Below are positions 10,901 through 23,400 of a stretch of 64,000 nt of DNA, piece by piece. The translations under genes were made by a program, and so were the position numbers. Origin of the DNA: Helopsaltes ochotensis (lineage: Eukaryota; Chordata; Aves; Passeriformes; Locustellidae); the NCBI GenBank assembly GCA_013400155.1, contig VXBM01001304.1:148767-212766 (forward strand). The letters are read 5' to 3'. The first letter of the stretch is position 1. Every line of letters begins with the position of its first letter. Below the pieces are notes generated by a model. The model was not told the DNA's origin and did not search any database. It saw only the letters and a list, made by a program, of their open reading frames with translations.

Positions 10901-13900
10901 CAGGGCTGCAGAAATGTAACCAAGCCTTCCTACCTGATAAAATTACATTGGGGAATGAATGAAGTTTCTTTTTGTCTTCTGGAAACTGGAGCTGTTCTCT
11001 TTCCCCACACCCACACCTTCTTTTTTTTTTTTTTTTCCATAAATGTGTGAAATAATTTTACCACCCTTTTTTTTTTTTCTTTCAGTTACTCCTCCTCCCC
11101 TCAGATCTCGCCCTTCCTGGCATTTGAAAATAGCTCATGAAAAGGAGGAGGAAGGAGGGGAATGAAAGGAAGTGTGTGGGGATGCAAGATGGAAGGGAAG
11201 AGAAGGGAAAAATACATGAAGACTGAAAATACATGTTTTTCAAAGCAAATCAGAATGGCTGATTGCTTCGACTCCAGAACCCATTCTGGGAAAGGGCTGG
11301 TAATCTGGGAAGTTTTCTAAGGCTCTCTGCATCCTTTCAGTTGTTAGGCAACACCTAGGAAGGAAGTGGCACAGCACGCCTGCCTGCAGCTGCCTGTACC
11401 TCATGTGCAGGCGGCCGTCCCAGCTGGGACTCGGAGTGCGGCAAGGAAACGCGACCTTCCAGGGAGCCAGATACCTTTTGTGGTCAGAGCCGACTGGGAT
11501 CGCTCTAAATGGAATTTTTTTGACTTGTGCAACACTTGTGGCTGGAACAGAAACGGCTGGAAAAACCTCCTGAGGTTTGATAACCTGCCTGCAGAGCAGC
11601 AGCTTGGCCCCACAGGACCCAGGGGCACGGTGAGGGGAAGGGTCTCAGCCACCTCTGGCCTCAGAGGGGCTGCAGGCTGAGGGCTGGAGGGTTTTTTTTC
11701 TCCAGCTAGCATCAGGCTGATGACCAGAATGCCCCCAGCTTGCTGGGCAAGCCATTAGTGCTGGAGCAGTTCCAGGGAGGGGTTTGCGCCCTTCTCCTCT
11801 CCCTGCTTGCCCTGTGGAAGATCTCCATGGGAAACGGTTTTAACGCATCAGCATCCGTGTGCATCGTGTCCAGGGCTTTCCCCCAAGTGCTTCTCTGTAA
11901 TGGATTGAATCCTTGACCTGGAGTGATGCTGCTCTCACAGGTCCCCAGGGAATCAGAACTCCAGTTGCTCCATAGCTTTCCTGCCAGGGAGAGGCAGCGG
12001 GGCAGCAGCATCACAACCCTAATGCAAATCTCCTCTCAGCCTTGGCACTGGTGGGGCTGCCAGCACAGGGGGAGGGATGCTCATTGCTAGGGGAGGCAAC
12101 CAGGGCAGTCTTTCCCTCCCACACCCTTTGTCTCCATTTGATATCTCTTCTCTCCCTGCACAGCACCTTCCCCCTCCTTCCTGCTCCTGTTCTTTGGGCA
12201 GCAGTTCTGGGGCCAAAGGCATGCTTTCCAGTTTTTTTCTTTAAAAAGCCCCTAAAACCAAATTCATTGCAAAGCAACCACTGCATGTCTGTGTCTGACA
12301 CAGAAGGGACTCAGGGATTTATGTTAGTGGCAGCACCAAGGGGAACCTGCAGCTGGATCAGCAGCAGCAGGAAGGCTGGCAGCACAGGCATTGCCAGCAC
12401 GGCTGCTGTTGGAGCCCTGGGGAGCCACCCTGAGCAGCACAGCTCTGCAGGCATGCACGGATGCAGTGCCAAGTCTAAAGGATGCTTCCCATCTCAATCA
12501 GGAGCATGACAAGCACTTCTCGCCTTGACAGTGCCAGAAGCCAAGAAGGGAATTACGTCTCATTCTGTGCCACACCAGCACCGGGAAAGCCGAGCTGGGC
12601 TGAGCCTGGGGGAATTGGCAGCACACTGAGGAGAGCCTGGCTGCTCTGGGGGGTTTCAGGCCAAGCAAGAGCACCCCCACACCCCCCAAGAGTGAAGATG
12701 GGGGCCTCTGCCATTGTGTGCAGCTCCCTCGGGACCTTGGAGGGGATGAGTTGACTTAACCCAAGAGGCAGTGCTGCCCCAGCCTAACGCAGTCTGCAGG
12801 AGCCCAACAGGACCACCTTGAGATGGCAGTGGGACACTGAACTCCCGAGCCCAGCAATCCACTTCTCTCCTCAGGAGATGCCACCCTGTGACGCTCTCTC
12901 TTCCCACCCTCCCACAAGGACAGTCATTTTTTCCAGCTGATGATTTCCAAACAAATCATCACCCACTCCAAGTAGGTGGGCTGGTCACGGCCAAGGAGAA
13001 GCTGCTTTGTGTTTGGCGATGCTCCACGGAGCTAAGTCAGCAAAGCCAGATGATAGGCAGTGAAGCCACCCTTTCCAATAATAGCACCGTGACACGCGGA
13101 TCGCTCCTGCTCCAGAGGTCTCCAAGGGCTTACTGTGAACTTCATAATCCCCCTGTCTCCAGCACACAGGAATACTGCTTGCAAAGATAATCATCTTCTA
13201 GGGCATCTTCTTTAGGCTTAAAGCACTCCGATTCTGGCCTCCTGCATCCCCACCAGAGGCCCTGCGCCACATCCTGCTCTCGTGTAGCGCAGTGTAAATG
13301 TGTGTATCCACACCTGAAATCGCATTATGGATGTTTCACTGCTGTCCAAACAGCCTCTTGGAGGCTCAGAAGAGCACCACTCGTTTCACTTCCAAGGTGA
13401 CAAGAAGCCTACAAGATCCCCAGCCCACCTTGTGGATGTAACCTGGGCCAGACACAGTTCTTCCTCCACAGCCCCACCTTTTACCTCCAGCAATCTGCAG
13501 AAATCCCTCCTCTCCTGAGCTCAACATGAGACATTTCAACTACTGAGCCTGAAAATGAGACACAGCACCTTTTACCCACACATCCTTGCATGCCACAGAC
13601 CAAGAGGCAAACACTGAATTACACCTTAATCCTCACTCACAGAAGCGCCTCTTTCCAGAGCAGCAAATTATTTTATTATAGGAAAAGTCCAACCGGAGAC
13701 CACACTGAAATCCTTCACAAGCCATGTGCAAATAACCACACATTAACAGCCAGGCAGGCCCCGGAGCAGGGCAGAGCAATGAGGGTTTCATGCAGAAACA
13801 CCAGCTCTGCCCAAGGCATGGCCAGCACGGGGCTTTCCATGTGTCATCCTGACCCCCCCATCCTCCTTCCTGCTCCCCAGCACCTGCCAGTGAGTGCTCC

Positions 13901-16590
13901 TTTATATTTTACTCTGCTCTGAGACTGCTCACAGGGCTGTTCATGGGGGCAGCTCTCTCTGGTCCAGCCCTGAGAGTCCACACTTCTCTGCACCAATGTG
14001 GGAGCATCAAAAGCCTCCACAGGTTTCAACACTGAGTCCCACAAGTGTAGCTTGGCCAAACCAGATTTTGCCCAGAAGGTGAAGGTTTGATGGACGTTTT
14101 CCAGCCAGCTAGAAAGGCACAAAGTGCCTGCCAGCATTTGCACTGCTTGGGTGTTCCCCAAGGGTCGGGACCAGACCTGGAACAAGTGTAAAGCACCATC
14201 TACCCTGGCTGAGAGGAGACTGGCTGCAAACCTGGCAGCTCAGCCTTACAAAGCTAGGCCAGACATAGGGTTTCCATAGTCCATAGCTCCCAGCCCTGCC
14301 ACGTTCCTCACTCGGGATGTAAGATGGCAGGGAGGCACAACGGCCCTGGATGAACCCAGCTCTCCCACCGCCACTGGGCTTGGATGTGGGGCTGATTAGA
14401 AGGATTAAAAACCAGTTCAGCTGCGGGCAGCAGGAGGGATGTGCTGGCAAGGCCCAGGCTCGCCAGCCTGTGGGATGCCATCGGAGATCTTGAAAGGAAA
14501 GGAAGATCTGAGCGGGCATCGCTGCCCAGCTCCCTCTCTAACAAGGGACAGGAACAACCCGCAGTTCACAAAGAGCTCCCAGATGAAAGCAGCTCCATCC
14601 CCAGGATCTTGTTATTATTTCACAGATGTTTCTCACATACCTTTTCTTTACTGTTATTTTTCTAAAGTCGCTCGTTGCTCTGGATAAATGGGGCCTCTGT
14701 GGTTGCAGGCAGTGGGTGGCAGGGAAGGCAAGGCAGCTCCCAGGGGCTGTCCATGGCACTGGCAGGGCCAGGCGCTGCCGAAACACACAAACACCACCGC
14801 TAGGGATGTTAAAATGTACCATCAGCAGGTATTCGGCAGCAAATACCCTGCACAGGACCTCAGCCCACCTCCCCAGCCCATTCTGCTCCTCTCCAGCAGG
14901 ATGGGCTTTGCCATGGCTGGTATCTCTGGGAATTGCTAAGAAATCCCAGCATGAAGAGCATTAGCAAAGAGTAAACTGTTGTGACCCAGCCTTTACCTCT
15001 GCCTCCGGGCAGGATTGCCATAAGACAATCTGAAATCCAGGCTGAGGAGATCCTGCCTGGTCTGCCCCAAATCTGGCAGTAAAAACAAAATCCCCCCCTC
15101 CTTGAAAAGCTAGAGCTAGTAAATGGCAGCCAGGCAAAGCTCTGTCTTTGCAAAGCCGCCCTGAACAGGACAGCCTCAGCCAGGGTCGCTGGGCAGAGAG
15201 ACCGTGCAGGGATGGGTTGTGCTCCTGCTCTAAACTGGGCAAGCAACCTGGCCCTTGGCCTCGCCCAAACCCTTACTGAGCTTTTGCAGGGTTAGTGTGA
15301 TGGCTGAATGACAAGAGAAGACTGAAAGGGGGAAAGGGAAAGGATTAAAAATAGATTCCAGTTTTGTTTCAAATATTGTAAAATAAAAGGTCCTGCAGCA
15401 ACTATTGCAGAACCGAAAAGCACGCCCGCATCTGAGCTGCGAGGCAGCTCAACAGTAGATGTATTTTTCATTAAAAGACTATTTAATATTGCAGGTTCCT
15501 GCTGAAGACCTGCTTTCTTGGTTCTGGCTGATTGCCGGGGAGACACTTCTTCCCCCTCCCATGCCTGGAGGAACAGAAATTTGCTCCCACAGCCCTGGGC
15601 AGCCCATTTTGCACATCTCCCTGCCTTGACATCCCCAGGAGAATCTCTATCCCCTGTCAGCATCCCCAAGCACACACCCAGCACTAGCAAGAGAGCCCCA
15701 CATCCACCATACAACCCACGTATCAAACCATCAACCTGGCAAGCAAAGGTAAATAAGAAACAAACTATCAGCTATTTATATGTTATAAAATAATGAATTA
15801 TTTTTAAAAGAGCAAAATGAAGGGCAGGATTGATCCCAACTGCACAAGTCCAAGGACTGGTGGTAAAGGGAACTCCTTTAGCCCTAATGAGAGACAACTA
15901 CATTTTGTAAACTCAAACTTTCTCATTTATCACCTTTGCACTGCCTCTGTCTGCCTCATGGCTGCCAGGCCATGATAATGAATGAAAAACAGTCATTTAT
16001 CCCTCAACATCTCACTCAGTACAAACACACTGTGCTGTGGGAATGGATTTAACCCACACCCAGTTCAGCTCCCAGCACAATAAGGCTAATTTAGATGTTT
16101 AGCCAAATCCTCCTTTCTCCTCTGTCCTCCTTTTATTTTATTTTAAAGACAGCAGGTGCTGGGCTCAGCAATTGGAAGCGACAAGCAGCTGCAGGCAGAA
16201 CATTGAGTGAAAGCTTCTCCTCTCCAGCCTGCTTCTCTGCCTGTGATGTTCCCCTTGGGCACCCACCCCAGGGTGGGCACCCTGGGGCACCTGGTCTTGC
16301 TTGTGCTATTTTCTGGGCTCTGAAAAGCAGCACAGGAGCCACCAACACATGGAGGCATCTTAGCAGAGGGGGCTCAACACAGGCAATGACCTCTCTTGGT
16401 CCCCTCGAGTGGGCTTTGGTGTCCCCATGTTTCCCAAACACGCTGTATTCGGATGGAATCGTATGCAGAGTGCTGGCTCTGCCTCCCACGCAGCTGTTGA
16501 TTGTGCGGCAGGGCTCTGTTTGTTCGAGATTTGCGAGAGGGGAGGAGGGAGCAGCAGGCAGCTCTGCAAGTGGGTACGTGGCTAGATCCT
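4931..16590. other. Non-coding host DNA, nothing firm
   Basis: About 11.7 kb with no recognised gene, RNA gene or repeat family. It contains poly-T runs at about 11022-11037 and 11069-11080, the second of which leads into a TTTCTTTCAG that resembles a splice acceptor. It also has an (ATT)n-like run near 8231 and mildly CpG-enriched patches near 9280-9370 and 11405-11460. Open frames reach about 157 codons, but they overlap in several frames and on both strands and show no domain. An AT-rich patch near 15360-15500 could be conserved non-coding DNA, but this is only an impression. Confidence 0.6.
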
Positions 16591-16618
16591 GCCATTTTTA
16601 AAAATTAAAGAAATTGCC

Positions 16619-16643
16619 ATTAATTAATTCGTAATTAATTAAC
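16619..16643. promoter_or_regulatory. TAATTAA cluster, near-palindrome
   Basis: Two blocks of overlapping TTAATTAA motifs flank a central CG and form an almost perfect inverted repeat. Such TAATTA cores are bound by homeodomain proteins. It sits just before the longest open frame of the window. No function is shown, and AT-rich palindromes also arise by chance. Confidence 0.2.
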
Positions 16644-16663
16644 AGAGGCTTCAACACCGAGAG

Positions 16664-17494
16664 ATGCAGAATGCAGAGGAGAAGAAAAAAGGCAAAACTC
16701 CCTGGCTGCTGGACACATTTCTTCTGGTAGAAAAGCTTTTTAGGAGATTAAAAAATTCACGTTCAGAGGATTTTGGAGGAGGCATGCAGAGCTGGCCGGA
16801 GCCCTGGCGATGCCACCCCGTGGGTGCAGCCCCTGTGCTGTCGGTCCCTGGTCCTGCAGCCCAGCCCTCTCCGAGGGACAGTGCCTGCCATCAAAGGAAC
16901 CGCCCACCAAAGTCCCCAGGGCTTGCCGGCTTGCTGGGAGAGGAAATATCAAACCTGTCGGGAAATCAAACAGCAGAGTCAGAACAGAGGGAGGAAAAGA
17001 AAAAAACACAGGAAACGAAACCTAAACTGACACCCTTTGTAATTGAAAACACCCAGCGCGGAGAATCGCTCGGGGACAACGCGCTTTCTGCAGAGGAAAT
17101 CCGAAGTGACTGCGACCCCGGAGCAGCTCCCCCAGACACCGCCGGCCATCTGAGGGGGCCTGGGATGAGGATTGTCACTGGTCTCAGCTGCAGGTTTTGT
17201 CGCAGGTTTCTGGCGACAAGCTCTGAGCATGCAGATGCCGCTGTGTGTGTTACTAAAACCGTGTGCAGCTCGTGGCAGGAGTGGAGCGGGCAGCCCATGG
17301 GCTCTGCCACCACCAGCAGTGGCAAGGCAAACACCTCCCTGAGGATAAAGAGCCTGGCCACTGGAAGAAATCTTTCACAGGGGTACCAAAAAAGCGCTGA
17401 TGGAGCCCAAACCTCGTGTTTCAGCCTTAAGATGCTGTGCTCTCTGCCACCCAACTGGCACAATGAGCAACGAGCCAGAGAGCCCTGTGGTTAG
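16664..17494 (+). other. Longest gap-free open frame, 276 codons
   Basis: The frame starts with ATG at 16664 and ends in TAG, with no recognised domain, signal peptide or membrane segment. The predicted product is Lys/Glu-rich in places (residues about 105-125) and Ser/Pro/Gly-rich elsewhere. The opposite strand is also open for 165 codons across 16966-17463, and the region is slightly CpG-rich. That is a common cause of long chance frames, because stop codons are AT-rich. I see no start context or splice pattern that supports it. I lean to non-coding, but it stands out in length. Confidence 0.15.
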
Positions 17495-17622
17495 CCCAGA
17501 AGTTCCAGCAAACCAGCAAAGCACAGAGGAAAGCCAGCCGAAAACCCCTGAGGATGCAGATTCCATGGCTCACTAATACCTCATTTGAAGGCGTTATATT
17601 ATCCTGAACATTAATGAGAACC

Positions 17623-17673
17623 AAGGAAAAAAAAAAAAAAAAAAAAATAATAATAATAATAACAACAATAACA
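17623..17673. repeat. A-rich run plus (TAA)n simple repeat
   Basis: A run of about 20 A is followed by ATAATAATAATAATAA and an AAC-rich tail. It could be an old poly-A tail that seeded a microsatellite, but no retroelement body is visible upstream. Confidence 0.85.
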
Positions 17674-18344
17674 GGTGTTCAAATTGAAAATGCCATGCCA
17701 TGTCTCTGCTCATCACTGCTGTGGTCTCTTGCTGATCTCCAAGTGGAAGCCATACTTTAAAAATATTCAAGTGTGCTAGGCACTCTGGAAGCAAGACCTC
17801 TGGCAACTTGCCACAAAAACTCATACAGGAACTAGAAATCACAGGCAACAGAATGCATTTGCAGTCCTATTGGGAAGACCAAGGCAGGCAGAAACAGAAA
17901 GCGAGCAAGGAGGGGACAAGGCACACGTTCCCTACCCCAGTCTGACCAGTCTGGGCAGGCACCTCCAGAGCGGAGCAACGTGGCATCCCTGGAGTACACG
18001 GGGCACCAACAGGAACTTCACGAGGGCTTCTCAAGCCCACAGTGGAAAAGCATAGGAGCTTTTACACGATGTGAGACTTTCCACCCTGGCCTGCTCACAG
18101 CAGGCAACTGGAGGGTTTGCTGCCGGGCTGGACCCGAGCACAAGGAGGTGGCTGCAGGCAAAGGATTCATAGCCACTGTCCCCAAGCCACCTTTGCTGCC
18201 CCCACAGCTCCATCCTCCGTCTCCCAGAGCCACCACCACAGCATGGGCAAGGATGGGAGAGGCTCTGCAGGCGGGCAGCCATGGGAGCTGGCACTCATCC
18301 TCCCTACCCAGCTCCGTCCCAAGCAAGACAGTGGAATTAAGCGC

Positions 18345-18480
18345 AAGTTATAATTAAGACTGGATGTTTGAAGAGAAACATAATCTCCGTTCCGTGGGAT
18401 TCGCCGGCACAACAGTAATTAACGTCTCATTAACATTCGCCTAATTAAGCAGTTTATGAAAGTGGATAGATTTGCATACT
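18345..18480. promoter_or_regulatory. Possible conserved enhancer-like element
   Basis: Dense homeodomain-type cores are present: ATAATTAAG at 18350, TAATTAA at 18416 and TAATTAA at 18442, with further ATTA cores between. A perfect POU octamer ATTTGCAT lies at 18470-18477. The surrounding DNA is GC-rich and the switch in composition is sharp. This resembles vertebrate conserved non-coding elements near developmental genes, but conservation cannot be seen from one sequence. Confidence 0.3.
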
Positions 18481-21400
18481 GCTCCACTTCAGCTTCAGTG
18501 CATCCAGTTATATCCAGGCACCAGAATTAACCCTTCCAGGGCATTTCCAAACAAATTCCCAACCCTGCAAGGCTTCCCAGCCTGTCCGTGTGAGGACACA
18601 AGCTGCTGTCACTGCGCATCTCACTGCACTGTGCTACCCAAAACCTGGTAAAACATCTCTCCATCGCCTCTTTTCTAGACAAACACCTCCTCTCTATTAC
18701 ATCTTTTCCAGACAAACCCAGCCTAAGCCTCTCCAACTTTCTCCATCGGTTATCTGTTTTTAAATACCTCAGCTGGTTTCAACGCTTTCCCCTAAGTCCT
18801 AATCACATTCATAAGGAAGCAAAGAAGATCTGTAGGAGTTTCTGAAGATAGGGAGAAACATCTCCTAAAACATTTCATGCTATACTCATTCCCAAACATT
18901 CTTTAATGTTTAAAAACAATGACTTCAAGATTAAAGAGATGCTCCAAATTCTGAACACCAGTTTAAAAGCAGGATGCAACAGGAGCTTCCCAAAGGGTTT
19001 TACCATAGGGAGTACATTCCCTCTCTTTGAGAGTCCTCCTGTCATTGAGAGGAAAGGCAAACCAGCAAAAGCAGTGACAACAACCAGATGATGCCCTGTC
19101 CCTCTTGGGGACAGCAGGACACCATTCCCAGATGGATCCTGGAGCAGCCCATCAAACAAGACGCATCACACACTCATCCCCTTGGCAATAAGTCACTTGA
19201 ACTGCTGGACATAACATTTTCCGCTGCTAATACTGGCTTTCTCTTCTGGTGTTGGATTAGTAAAGCTGCTGCATCCATCACAGGCTTAAAAAGACCATGT
19301 GCAAACCTGCCTCCCCCCGGGGCATCTCCTGGGGGGCGAAAAATGAGCTCTCTAGTTAGTGGTTAATGCTTGGAGACGAGATGCAACTTTCCAGCAAATA
19401 CAGTGGGAAAGAAAAATTCATGACACAGCCTTTCATTGAAAATCAATAAAGCCCAGACCTGCCTGTGATGTACACACTCAATTTATTCCTCGCTCAGCTC
19501 ACTGCGTCTTCACCACCAGCCCTCTCAGATCAGTCAGGTCGGTGCTGGAGGACACAGTGTCCCTGCCCACCTCTGGGTCATGGCACTGGTGTCACCAGAG
19601 CCACTGAGGCTGTCCCCTCCCTGAGCCTGGCAGTCCCAGGCCCCCGGCTGCAGCAAGCCATGCTCCTCTGGCTGTGATCCAGCCCCACAGCATCCCTCCC
19701 CACAAAATGTCCAGGAGCGACAACCCAGCTGTGTCCAGTGGCAAAGGCAATTCCATCTCCCAATGGGTTCCTACAGTGACAGCAAAGTGCTGTGCCAGAG
19801 AGACGCTCTGGATTTGCACTTGGAACACCTTTGTATTGAAAACACATCTTAATTTTCCCCTCTCCCCAGCAGCCAAAAATCCTTCCTGGAAGTGATGATG
19901 GAATGAGCCATCCTCCTGAGCCAAGCTAGGACATCCTCCGGTCCTGCCTGAGCCCTATCCAAAGGAACCCCGTCATTTGTCCTGTCCTGCTCCCCCTTCC
20001 CCTCTGAGGAGGCTTTGAAATGCATGTGAGACACCCAAAATCCATGTAGATTTAGGCATTAGCCTCTGCCTTTAACGAGTTTTTTTTTCCTCCCCAGATC
20101 TCCCTGACAATGCAGAAAACAGTCCCAGAAAGGAAGGGGCAGGAGGACAGGGCATGTCCCTGAGCTTTGCCCACCCCCAGCTGTGGGAGACCCAAAAATT
20201 CTGGGGAGGTGGAGAAACAGCTGCTCCTTTCTGATGCTGGGGTTGCATCCTACATCCCTCCTGCAGCCAAATCCTCACTGGAGACAGGGGAGCAGCTGAG
20301 GGATGCAGGCAGGGGAGATGCAGCACAGCCTCCCCTCCCTCCCACTGCCCACCCTCCAGCTCTGCCGCTCCTCTTGCATGGATCCCACACTACCACCCTC
20401 TCCCAGAGCCACCACAAAGAGCTGCCCGGACACCGGGGTGAGGGGCTGATGCCAACCTAGCCCCACAGCAGCTGCCTTTGGTGCAGGGCTGGCTGTGAGC
20501 TGAGGGCAGAGGGGGATCTGGGGAGAGGTGGGTGTCCCGCTGTGCTGGGGGCTCGTGCCTGGCTCTGCAGCACAGCCTGACCTACTTTCTCGGGCAGCAC
20601 AGTCACACCAGCCGCAGCGGCAGCACGGGGTTTCTTTTCTCCTCTACCACATACAGATGTCTTCTTACAAACTGGCAGTGGGATCACGGCGGGGTCCCCT
20701 CTGTGCCACCACCTCGAAGCATTGGCTGTCCCCTTCCTCACCTCTGGCCAGCCTTGCTGCCTTTGGATGGGTGCTCTCCTTTCCCTACCCTTTCCCAAAA
20801 AATTCACGGCACATCTCAGCCAAGAGGAGGATTTATTGATCGTCTTATCTGTGTCTAATCCCAGCCGGAGCGCTGTGATAAACGAAGCCGGTTAAATAAA
20901 ATGCCTTCCTGCAAGGTGTCTGTGTGGAGAGCAGCTGGCTGCTGGCGGGGTGCAAAGTGGGGAGCAGCCCCCAGGATCCCCAGACCCACCTGTGCAGGGA
21001 AGAGCAGCCCATGATGGCAAAGGCCTTGAAAGAAGGAGTAATGTGCTGGGAGCACCCATCCAAAGCTGAGGACAGGGGTGGGGCACAAACCAAACCCCAA
21101 CTACTCCATCTAATCGATGGTAAGCAGTTTAAATGCTCTCTCACTGCAGTTCAGGGAGCCCTAATTCCAAGCATGACCTGAATCTCTTTTAAAAGAGAAG
21201 GGAGGGGAAGCTGGCAGGCAAGGAGTGGGGAAAGCCAGAAATGTCAGGGATACTAATTTGTCCCTCTTTCCTCTCTGCAGAACAGCATCTGGGAGAAAAA
21301 GCACCTGCTAAAGAGAAGGGATCCCCGTGGAGCAGAGATCCGGAGGCGCGTGCTCGCAGCAATCCCTATTACCCAGCCTGGACTGGAAAGGCTTGACGCA

Positions 21401-23380
21401 AGAGCAGGATGACGGATGCTTCTGTCTTTGTGAGAGCAACCTGGGGTGCCGACGAGCACTGACAAAGCAGCCCACCCCAGCACAAGGAGGGAGCAGGGGA
21501 GCTCAGCCCAAACACGCTGTGGCCGTATCCAGGTCAGCTGGTGAGCCTGCTGGGAAGCACAGGCTATAAAAAGCACGGGCGAAATGCTGGGATCATCCCA
21601 GAGCAGCGAGGAAGAAGTGAGGATGGCCCTGCCCTCTAAGTCAGCAGTGCCAGGGTGGCGACGGGCTGCAGAGGATGGCACCGGCCACACAGGACCATGG
21701 GCAAGCACCCTTCTCCCTGGAATTTCTGAAGTAATGGTCCGTGAGACAGCACTGACTAAGAGTTACTGCTGATTTTCCAGAGGGAGATGGGGTGTGGAGG
21801 AAGGGGGACTGAGGTTGCCAACAAGGCAGGGCTGGCAGATGGAGAGATGCGGTTTGGCACCCCCAGCCCCGACCGAGGAGGCGGAGGTGGAATTGCCATC
21901 CCCTGCATCCTTCTGTGCTTGGTACAAAGGGGTTGTGCTCCTTCAGCAGGGAGATGCCATGGGGAGCACCAGCCTGGGACCCCCCCTCTGCATGGAAGCA
22001 GACATCCTGGGTGCACTGGAACGGGGACAAATCCACTGACCAGACAAGCCCGTCATCTCAGCCTATTCCTGGACAAGGCACATGCATGTGGCCAAGAGCT
22101 TTCCTCTAGCTCAGCATGGCCCCAAATCCCCTACAGACAGTGGACAGAAGCAGGGCTGGCTACACGGGGCTTTCAGCTCAAGCTGTTCCCACCCTGCTGC
22201 TCTCCTGCCACCCAGTGTCATGACGTTCCCTCTACTCTCCCGAGGAGAATCACAAATGTGCCTGCAATCCCTCCTTTGAGGCCTGAGCTTTGCCAGACCC
22301 TCTGCCAAGCACCACAGACCAAAGGGTTAATGGGTGGTGAGGGGGGAAGGCTGTGATGCCTGTTCCCCACTCCCCACCCCTGCAACAGGAGCTGTATGGG
22401 CAGCAGTCACCGCAGCCCTGCTCCCCAGCCCTGATTTCGTAGAGCCTGGCAGGGCATGCAGGGAGCTGTCAGGCCCTATCATGACTCACACAATCATTTC
22501 TCCCTTCAAGCCAGGAAAAAAAAAAGAAGACATAATTAAAAAAAAAAATCAGGCAAATGTTTGAAAAACTGGAGATAAACAGAGGAGAGAGGAGATAGAG
22601 GCAGCTAATGAGGTCCCTGGCCCCGACAAGAGGTGCGAGGAGAGCACAGATGCTCCTTGGCCGGCAGCGATCCCACCCATCGGGCACAAGGAGCACACAG
22701 GGGACGGCACTTCCCAGCACAGCCCTGGCAGGGACCCGCGGGCAGCTCCGGGGAGCCGTCCCCAGGGCAGCGGAGCAGCCGGCCCTGGGGCCAGGACCCC
22801 CGGCAGCCCTCGGGCGGTGTCTGCACATCACGCAGCACAGGGATGGAAGGATAGCCCGGCCAATGGAAACCCCACCGAGCAGCAATGAGCAGACTGGGGA
22901 CACTCCCAGATTTATTTTTCTCCTCCTGCTCTATGAAACACACATAAGCTTATAAATGCTCGATCAGGAGGAAGCCAGAACCCCAAACCTGTTCCCATGC
23001 AGACCCCCAGCTTCCCTGTGACTTAGCCAGCCCCTGTACTGGGGACTGAAAAAGGAGAAAAGTCCAAAAATCTTGATTCTTATAGCTAAAACCAAATGTG
23101 TCACCTCAGTAACAAATTGGCCTGCCTGGCTGGCAGAAATTGCTCCATTAAAATATATATCCGTATTATTCTTTTTGAGTTGCTTTTTCCAAATCTGTTC
23201 AACAATGGGGAAGTTTTCAAGTCCCCGTGGACAGCAAGCCTTTCTGCTCCCTTCCCAGCACCTAGCAAGGTAATTACCTGCCAGGAGCCCCGGGCTGTGC
23301 CAGGGCTGGTTACACTGCTAATTGGCAGAAACAAGCCAGTTCCCCGGAGCACCCTAGGTCCATCCCCATCTCTCTCTACC

Positions 23381-23400
23381 TTCCTCCTCCTCCTCCTCCT
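23381..23400. repeat. (TCC)n simple repeat
   Basis: Six TCC units run in tandem within a pyrimidine-rich stretch. Confidence 0.8.

Noticed and set aside
11069..11085. Poly-T plus TTTCTTTCAG as a splice acceptor
   Set aside because: A good-looking acceptor, but no open exon with a matching donor follows. Poly-T before CAG is frequent by chance here.
20081..20097. TTTTTTTTCCTCCCCAG as a splice acceptor
   Set aside because: One frame stays open for about 45 codons, but no usable donor follows before the stop.
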